Positions 58,702-64,000 of a stretch of DNA of 64,000 bases are shown in pieces. This DNA comes from Leuctra nigra (Eukaryota; Arthropoda; Insecta; Plecoptera; Leuctridae), in NCBI GenBank assembly GCA_934045905.1, contig OW203768.1, forward strand, positions 19,482,770 through 19,546,769. Direction: 5' to 3'. The notes below the pieces were generated by a model. The model was not told the origin of the DNA and ran no database searches. It was given only the letters and a program-made list of their open reading frames with translations. Numbering within the stretch: the stretch's first letter is position 1; every line of letters begins with the position of its first letter. Made by a program: the position numbers and the translations under genes.

Positions 58702-60027
58702 CCGGGTGGGGTAAAAAAATCACCCTGTTTGAGAGGTCACAACATCAACACTATAAAAGATAAAGGGCTGAAACTTTCACTTGTTATAGAACAAATATGA
58801 AAATTTAAACGTTTTTGTACATGAACATGAAAATGAAAATGTGCAATTTTCAGAAATATTCGAGTAATGCAAAAACCGTTACAAGCATTTGAATTAGGAC
58901 GTTGAAAAATCGTTGACGCGCCGTTAAAACCCTAATAATCTAATCTAATCGTTTATACCAGCGTTTATACCAGAGTTTAAACAAGAACCAGAAGCTTGTT
59001 AAAAAGAATCGCCTGCTTTGTATATAAGTAAGTTTGCGTTGCTAATAATTTGACATAAAAATTACTCCATTTAGTAAAGCATGTCTGTATCTTATACAAA
59101 CGTGGTATCAAGAAGAAATATGGAGGGAAAAGTTGTTGTGGCTGAATTTTAAACGATGAATTGGAAATGTTAACTCCGTTTATAGAACATAGAGAATATA
59201 GAACGAAAGTTACATAAATTCACACTTACTCACTCTCTAAATCCACGACAAATTCATTACTAAACATAAATTCGTGTTATGTTTGATAAAATTCATAAAT
59301 AAATAAATAAACATAATTACCCCCCATTCCTTCAAAGTAACTCCAAATCAAATCATCAAACACGTTAGTTTCGTCTGGTTAAATCTATTTTTTCAACTAT
59401 AAATTCAATCATTTGCAACTTTTTTCTTAATGAGTGATTATGTTTAAAACTTTACATATTACATTTTGGTATGTTTTCCAGTTTTAAACATTAAACATAA
59501 TCACTCATTAAGAAAAAAGTTGCAAATGATTGAATTTATAGTTGAAAAAATAGATTTAACCAGACGAAACTAACGTGTTTGATGATTTGATTTGGAGTTA
59601 CTTTGAAGGAATGGGGGGTAATTATGTTTATTTATTTATTTATGAATTTTATCAAACATAACACGAATTTATGTTTAGTAATGAATTTGTCGTGGATTTA
59701 GAGAGTGAGTAAGTGTGAATTTATGTAACTTTCGTTCTATATTCTCTATGTTCTATAAACGGAGTTAACATTTCCAATTCATCGTTTAAAATTCAGCCAC
59801 AACAACTTTTCCCTCCATATTTCTTCTTGATACCACGTTTGTATAAGATACAGACATGCTTTACTAAATGGAGTAATTTTTATGTCAAATTATTAGCAAC
59901 GCAAACTTACTTATATACAAATACATTTTGGTATGTTTTCTAATATGTGTACAAATTTCAGAATCCTATCTATAATAGTTTCGATATAGTGACCTCTCAT
60001 TCAGGGTGATTTTTTTGCGCCACCCTG
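58702..60027. mobile_element. mariner/Tc1-like element with TA duplication, carrying a huge palindrome
   Basis: The left end GGGTGGGGTAAAAAAATCACCC and inverted right end match over about 35 bp (through GAGAGGTCAC). TA flanks both ends (58700-58701 and 60028-60029), as for IS630/Tc1/mariner elements. No transposase coding region remains; most of the interior is the palindrome at 59017-59921. Confidence 0.75.
59017..59921. repeat. approximately 430-bp-arm palindrome, arms apparently identical
   Basis: The left arm (59017-59445) begins TTTGTATATAAGTAAGTTTG; the right arm (59491-59921) is its inverted copy, and I found no mismatch by eye. The 45-base spacer contains TACATTTTGGTATGTTTTC, and the same string follows the right arm at about 59922-59940. 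Confidence 0.9.
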
Positions 60028-60218
60028 TATTTTGCATCAATTTATTTTCATTTAATGTATGCAAACACACAAAAGAATTATACATACACTTTTTTGCATA
60101 GGACTTATTTACATAATTACCTTTTTGTAATGTTATATAATTAGTAGACGTAATTTCATTAAAAATCATATCACTCATCCATAGAACACACAAAAATCTC
60201 CTTGACTCTGAGAGCGTT

Positions 60219-60234
60219 GCAAGATAAGATAAGC
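60219..60234 (+). promoter_or_regulatory. double GATA site upstream of the PEP-synthase-like gene
   Basis: AAGATAAGATAAGCC carries two adjacent GATAAG words 85-95 bp before the ATG at 60316. A TCAGTT initiator-like string lies near 60270. GATA sites this close to a start often mark gut or fat-body genes in insects; here it is only suggestive. Confidence 0.35.
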
Positions 60235-60315
60235 CAAGTGTTGTCAGCCAGGTGTAGAACAGCTAGTTATCAGTTCACCTGGACACTTGACAGTCACTGG
60301 TTCAGATCGACAGAG

Positions 60316-63300
60316 ATGTGGTCCAGCTGTGCATGCTGCGTCGTAGAAGCAGTCTTACTGCTGACCGCCACATGTCTGGCCTGGTGTTTCTATAACAAGA
60401 AGAACCCGCCGCCAATCTTCGGAGTTTATAAACAGCAGGGGAAATGGTTCTGTTTGAAATATTTCCTGTTTCAAGTTCTCTTCAAGTACAGAGTGGTAAG
60501 TTACGAAAACTTCATTCATAAATCATTACTGAATCTTTTGAACCCTTATTAAGTTATTATAATACTGTATTTAACTAATGTTGATTATTTTCTGCTAAAG
60601 TGGCAGAGCAAACGAGCAGCTGCGAACAGTGACGGCAAGAAAGAAGGTACCACGGCTGGATATGGCGTTGATACACACAAATCGCTAGATCTTATGGATC
60701 AAGCACAGCCTTTGTCCGATGATCCTTTGGTACGTGTGACAATTTAGTTTTCACAACCAGAAGTAGTGTATTATAGGAAAGGTTGTGGGATTGGAGATGT
60801 TTTGTTTTGTTTTGCAGGGTTTCGATGCTGTATTCTTCATTGCTACGAGCCAGGATGGATTCTATCTCATTGTTGGCACAGAGAGACGGCAACACAACAT
60901 CATCAATGGGCTCTGTTATTTGGTGGTAAATATTTGCTTTAGTTGCAGCTGGCATTGTGATAAGGAAATGGAATCTTTATACATACACAGTCATTCATTA
61001 CAATGTATCTACTTGTCAATATCATGTAGCTACGTAATTCGTCCGTGATCAGTTTCACACCATCCCAATTTAACTGGTAGAATTCCATATAACCTAGTAT
61101 CTCATTAATTAAATAATTAATTAATTAATAATTGTTGGAGCTAGAAAAATATTTTGAAAATTGTATGATTTTGAAAAATATATAAATCCACAAACAGAAA
61201 AGGTGTATGTACTGTAGTATAGTATGCAAAAATTGACCATAAGATATCGTAGATGAAACTTATCGTTTTTGTTTCTGTTGGTGTGTGTAAGAAATATTTA
61301 AATATTTATTTTCCGTAAATTATGGAATGCGAACTAGGTAAATGTCCTAAAACTCAATAAATTAATATAATATATAAAATAATTACATGGCTAGTTAATA
61401 ACTATAACATCAGGCGCAACCCCCCCCCCCCCCTCCCCCACTCAGGCAGGCTGGCTCCCCATTTACCATACAAAATTATTAATTAAGATTAGTGTCCAAA
61501 AATCACTTCAAAATTGTTTAAATTCTATTAAAAAAAACGTTCTGTGGGGCAAAAATAGGGAGTTGTTTGTTGTAATTTGAGCAGAATTGATTTTAAAATG
61601 TTAACATTAAAAAAATGCCCTGCAGGTCAACAATTGAAGAGTTTTTTTGCTTTTATTGGCTTTTCAGTTAGTGCATTTTAGAGCCCCAGAATCACTGGTT
61701 TAAATACTAAAAAAAAAAACTGTGGGGCTAAAACTGCCCCCCAGACCCACCTCCAGGTGTAACATCCCCCCCCCCCCCCCCCCGCACATGGTGAAAGTAG
61801 TTCCTACGCGCCTGTATAAAATGATCTCAATGTGTTAAGAACAGCTGTCAACAATGTAGTAAATGTCAGATTCCAGGCAAGGGACTGCTGTGCAGCCGCA
61901 AGATACCGGACACAATCTTGTTCGGTGCCAAGGACAACGAGTTTGGCGCGGAGGGGATCCTTGTGAAGCCAACCAAGGCCATGAAGAAGTGGAGACTGGA
62001 GTACGAGGGGAAGATGTACCTGCAGTCCGACCCCACGCAAGAGTTCGACGTCACGCTGGAAGCTGATTGGACAGCCAAGTGGAAGATATTCAACTTCGAC
62101 ACAGACATGCCGTTGCCGACGATGGCGAGGTGTATTGCCAAGGAAGATTGGACCAGGCAGTACTTTGAAAACCTCAAAGAGTAAGAGTGCACATAATTCT
62201 ATCATGAACAGTTTAATGACCTCGATATCTTCTTAACTATTGAATCACGCCAGTTATTAACATTATAATATTAGTTTACGGGACATGATTTCTTGAGTCA
62301 GAACTTGAAATGGGTACCATCTCCACGTAATGAAGAACAATTTAGTACAAACCTTATCGTCAAGTTCCGTCAATGAACCTCAAACACCTTGCCGTGCAAG
62401 GCATTATTTTAAGTGTTAGGTAGTTTAAAGCCAATTTTGAGACGTTTTGAGGTACATTTTGCTTACAGAATGCAACAGTACTTTTTACAGTGCAAATCTG
62501 CTATGTTTACCTCCTAAACATCTTAAACATTCATTGCCCCCCCCTCCCTGCCGGCGCCCATATATTCGAGAGGAGTCAAACCGGGACAAAGTTTTTGAGT
62601 GATACGAAGGGGGGTCTGGGGGGCTTGCCCCCAGAAAAATGACGCGCAGCGAATTTTTTGAAATGCATCACTCAATTATGGCTTAAAATCACTTAAAAAG
62701 TATAGTTATTTTCAGGAAAGTAGGTAAACTAATGTGAAAAAATCTAGATCTTGTGGTTGGATGATGGAGTTTTTATGTGGTCATTGATGTCCGACCTACC
62801 GCTGTGAGCTATTGACAGTATTGTCTCGCAGACCATGCACTTTATTTGGTGGTCATTATCAGTTTTTACCTTTTTCATAAACACAAACTCTTTCTTTAAG
62901 TCTTTGTTAAATTTGCACTTCCTCCGAGGAGCCATAAGTAAAAGTTCTAACAAGTAACAATAATATCACTGACAGATGAATGACAGGAACACAAACCGGC
63001 TAAACCAACTAAACACACGCCATCTTAACTTTCAACGAAATCGAAATCCGTGCGCATCTTCTTTTACGCATCTTAGATGTGACCGCTGTAGACAAAAGTT
63101 CCATCTAGCGTCGTTAGAGTGAACTACCGGGCGGGACATTTTAAGTGGCAATTTCAAAACCGGGACAAATGAGCCAAGGACAAGAGCGGGACACCGGGAC
63201 AAGAGTATTAAAAACGGTACTGTACCGGTAAAACCGGTACGTATGGTCACCTTACATTTAATTAAATATTATTTTAGTGGTTATGTACCTACTTCAACAT

Positions 63301-63545
63301 TTACGACATTTCTTAGGAACTCATATCTCTAAAATGAACCTCTGGGTGTAGCCGCTCCTCATTGATGTATAATGTCTCCCGATTGGTTGACCTTGAGTTT
63401 GTTTCACTGTGTCGTGTTCTCACCGCCAGGGCGCATCAGACGCACTACGAGCAGATGGGTTCGCTGAGTGGCGTCGTGCGGATCAATGGCTCAACGCCCA
63501 TCACTCATCCGCTCAATATGCAATCCTTCAGAGACCACAGCTATG
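60316..63545 (+). CDS. arthropod 'putative phosphoenolpyruvate synthase' family, N-terminal part (runs off the window)
   Basis: Exons 60316-60495, 60601-60729, 60818-60925, 61870-62180 and 63430-63545 join in frame; the last ends at TATG|gtgagc and the gene continues beyond 64000. The N-terminus has one hydrophobic segment (residues 8-25, VVEAVLLLTATCLAWCF), a likely signal-anchor. Next come QPLSDDPLGFDAVFFIATSQ, GTERRQHNIINGLCYL, IPGKGLLCSRKIPDTILFGA, KKWRLEYEGKM, NFDTDMP and HQTHYEQMGSLSG...FRDHSYG. These blocks, in this order, are what I recall from large (about 1,200-1,300 residue) arthropod proteins annotated as PEP synthases, in which a PEP-utilising domain follows downstream. That catalytic part is not in the window, so the enzyme activity cannot be judged here. 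The ATG at 60316 is the first in frame. Confidence 0.75.
61411..61814. mobile_element. short hAT-like element in a PEP-synthase-like intron
   Basis: Ends CAGGCGCAACC and GCGCCTG; flanks TATAACAT (61403-61410) and TATAAAAT (61815-61822) match at 7 of 8. C-runs of 14 and 18 lie close to the two ends. Confidence 0.7.
62525..63255 (-). mobile_element. decayed transposon with zinc-finger-like frame
   Basis: In the last visible intron. The minus-strand frame at 62744-62953 encodes a Lys-rich start (APRRKCKFNKDLKKEF), then KCMVCET...DINDHIKTPSSNH, a C-x2-C...H-x(n)-H layout like the BED-type finger at the N-terminus of hAT transposase-related proteins. It stops after about 65 residues, so it is a fragment. 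A 'ggtctggggggcttgccccc' block and 'ggtaccggttttaccgg'-like text flank it. Confidence 0.5.
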
Positions 63546-63614
63546 GTGAGCGATGACGTTAGATTATAATGTCAAGTGTGAGCAAATGCGCAAGGAAGCT
63601 CTTTTCAAGGGGGA

Positions 63615-63632
63615 GGGGGGGGGGGGGGGGGG
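63615..63632. repeat. poly(G) tract
   Basis: Eighteen consecutive G shortly after PEP-synthase-like exon 5. Confidence 0.9.
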
Positions 63633-64000
63633 ATTGCTTCTTTTTGACTGATGACAGTCATTTGGGAGGCAGAGGGTAAAGGCGCACAGGGACTAGCTGT
63701 CCACAAGGGAATAGAATCCACCAAAAAGGCTCCATAAAAAAATCATCAATCTGGGATACTCATTCATTTTCGTTGTTCGTTTTTTGACAACTTACCATTC
63801 TGATCTCTGCTAGCTAATATTCTCCAGTAGGTAACCCGATCTGTTGAACTCTTTTGTTTGACAACTTAAAAGCTGTACAAAAATATCAATATTCCAAGAA
63901 ATTGAGCTTTTTGTGTGGATTCAATTCTTTTGTAGGGCACAGCTGTGTATGTAGTTAGTCTGAGGAAATATAAATTTGTAATGACACTTTAGACACACCA

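Overview
This window is animal nuclear DNA, almost certainly from an arthropod. The genes are split by introns of 60 bp to about 10 kb with GT/AG borders. The proteins are metazoan (mitochondrial presequence protease, METTL25, Mediator subunit MED8, a LEDGF/PSIP1-type chromatin reader, a BNIP2/BCH protein). The last gene belongs to a family I know as the arthropod 'putative phosphoenolpyruvate synthase'. The DNA is AT-rich, scattered with short GTAGGTACCTAC-like strings, and very rich in short non-autonomous DNA transposons. An insect (perhaps hemipteran) is my best guess, but the order cannot be fixed from sequence alone. There is one assembly gap of exactly 200 N (31510-31709).

Layout. 1-2929: no gene; a Helitron-like end and other repeat debris. 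2930-6046: PITRM1, intronless in its coding part. 6498-11027: METTL25 in four exons. 11028-14870: repeats, including a hAT-like element that itself carries a Helitron-like insertion. 14871-18195: MED8 in five exons. 18196-21171: repeats, including a 5S-rRNA-derived SINE. 21172-22830 (minus): a four-exon gene I do not recognise, with a possible further exon near 23459-23675. 24140-45313: a PSIP1/LEDGF-like gene in 12 exons, PWWP domain first and integrase-binding domain (IBD) near the end. 46618-56382: a BNIP2/PRUNE2/ATCAY-type gene with a CRAL-TRIO-like BCH domain. 56383-60315: hAT elements, a mariner-like element and an approximately 430-bp-arm palindrome. 60316 to the right edge: the 5' part of the PEP-synthase-like gene.

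Main observation. The LEDGF-like gene contains a single 3,207-bp exon (35041-38247), phase 1 on both sides, so it can be included or skipped without a frame change. Skipping gives a protein of about 562 residues, near the usual LEDGF size; including it gives about 1,631. The exon encodes an acidic, low-complexity segment with eight good psi-K-x-E SUMO-acceptor motifs and at least two SUMO-interacting-like motifs. Its reading frame also runs past the donor to a stop at 38298-38300, with an AATAAA about 190 bp beyond, so a truncated form lacking the IBD is possible. This looks like a lineage-specific SUMO-scaffold cassette in a chromatin tether and is the best candidate for undescribed biology here.

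Mobile DNA. Many elements can be delimited to the base by 8-bp target-site duplications, which marks them as hAT-like. Four families share a TAGRG-type terminus but each has a different subterminal array of short palindromes. Many fold-back MITEs sit in introns. The genes do not form an operon; they appear to be independent neighbours.
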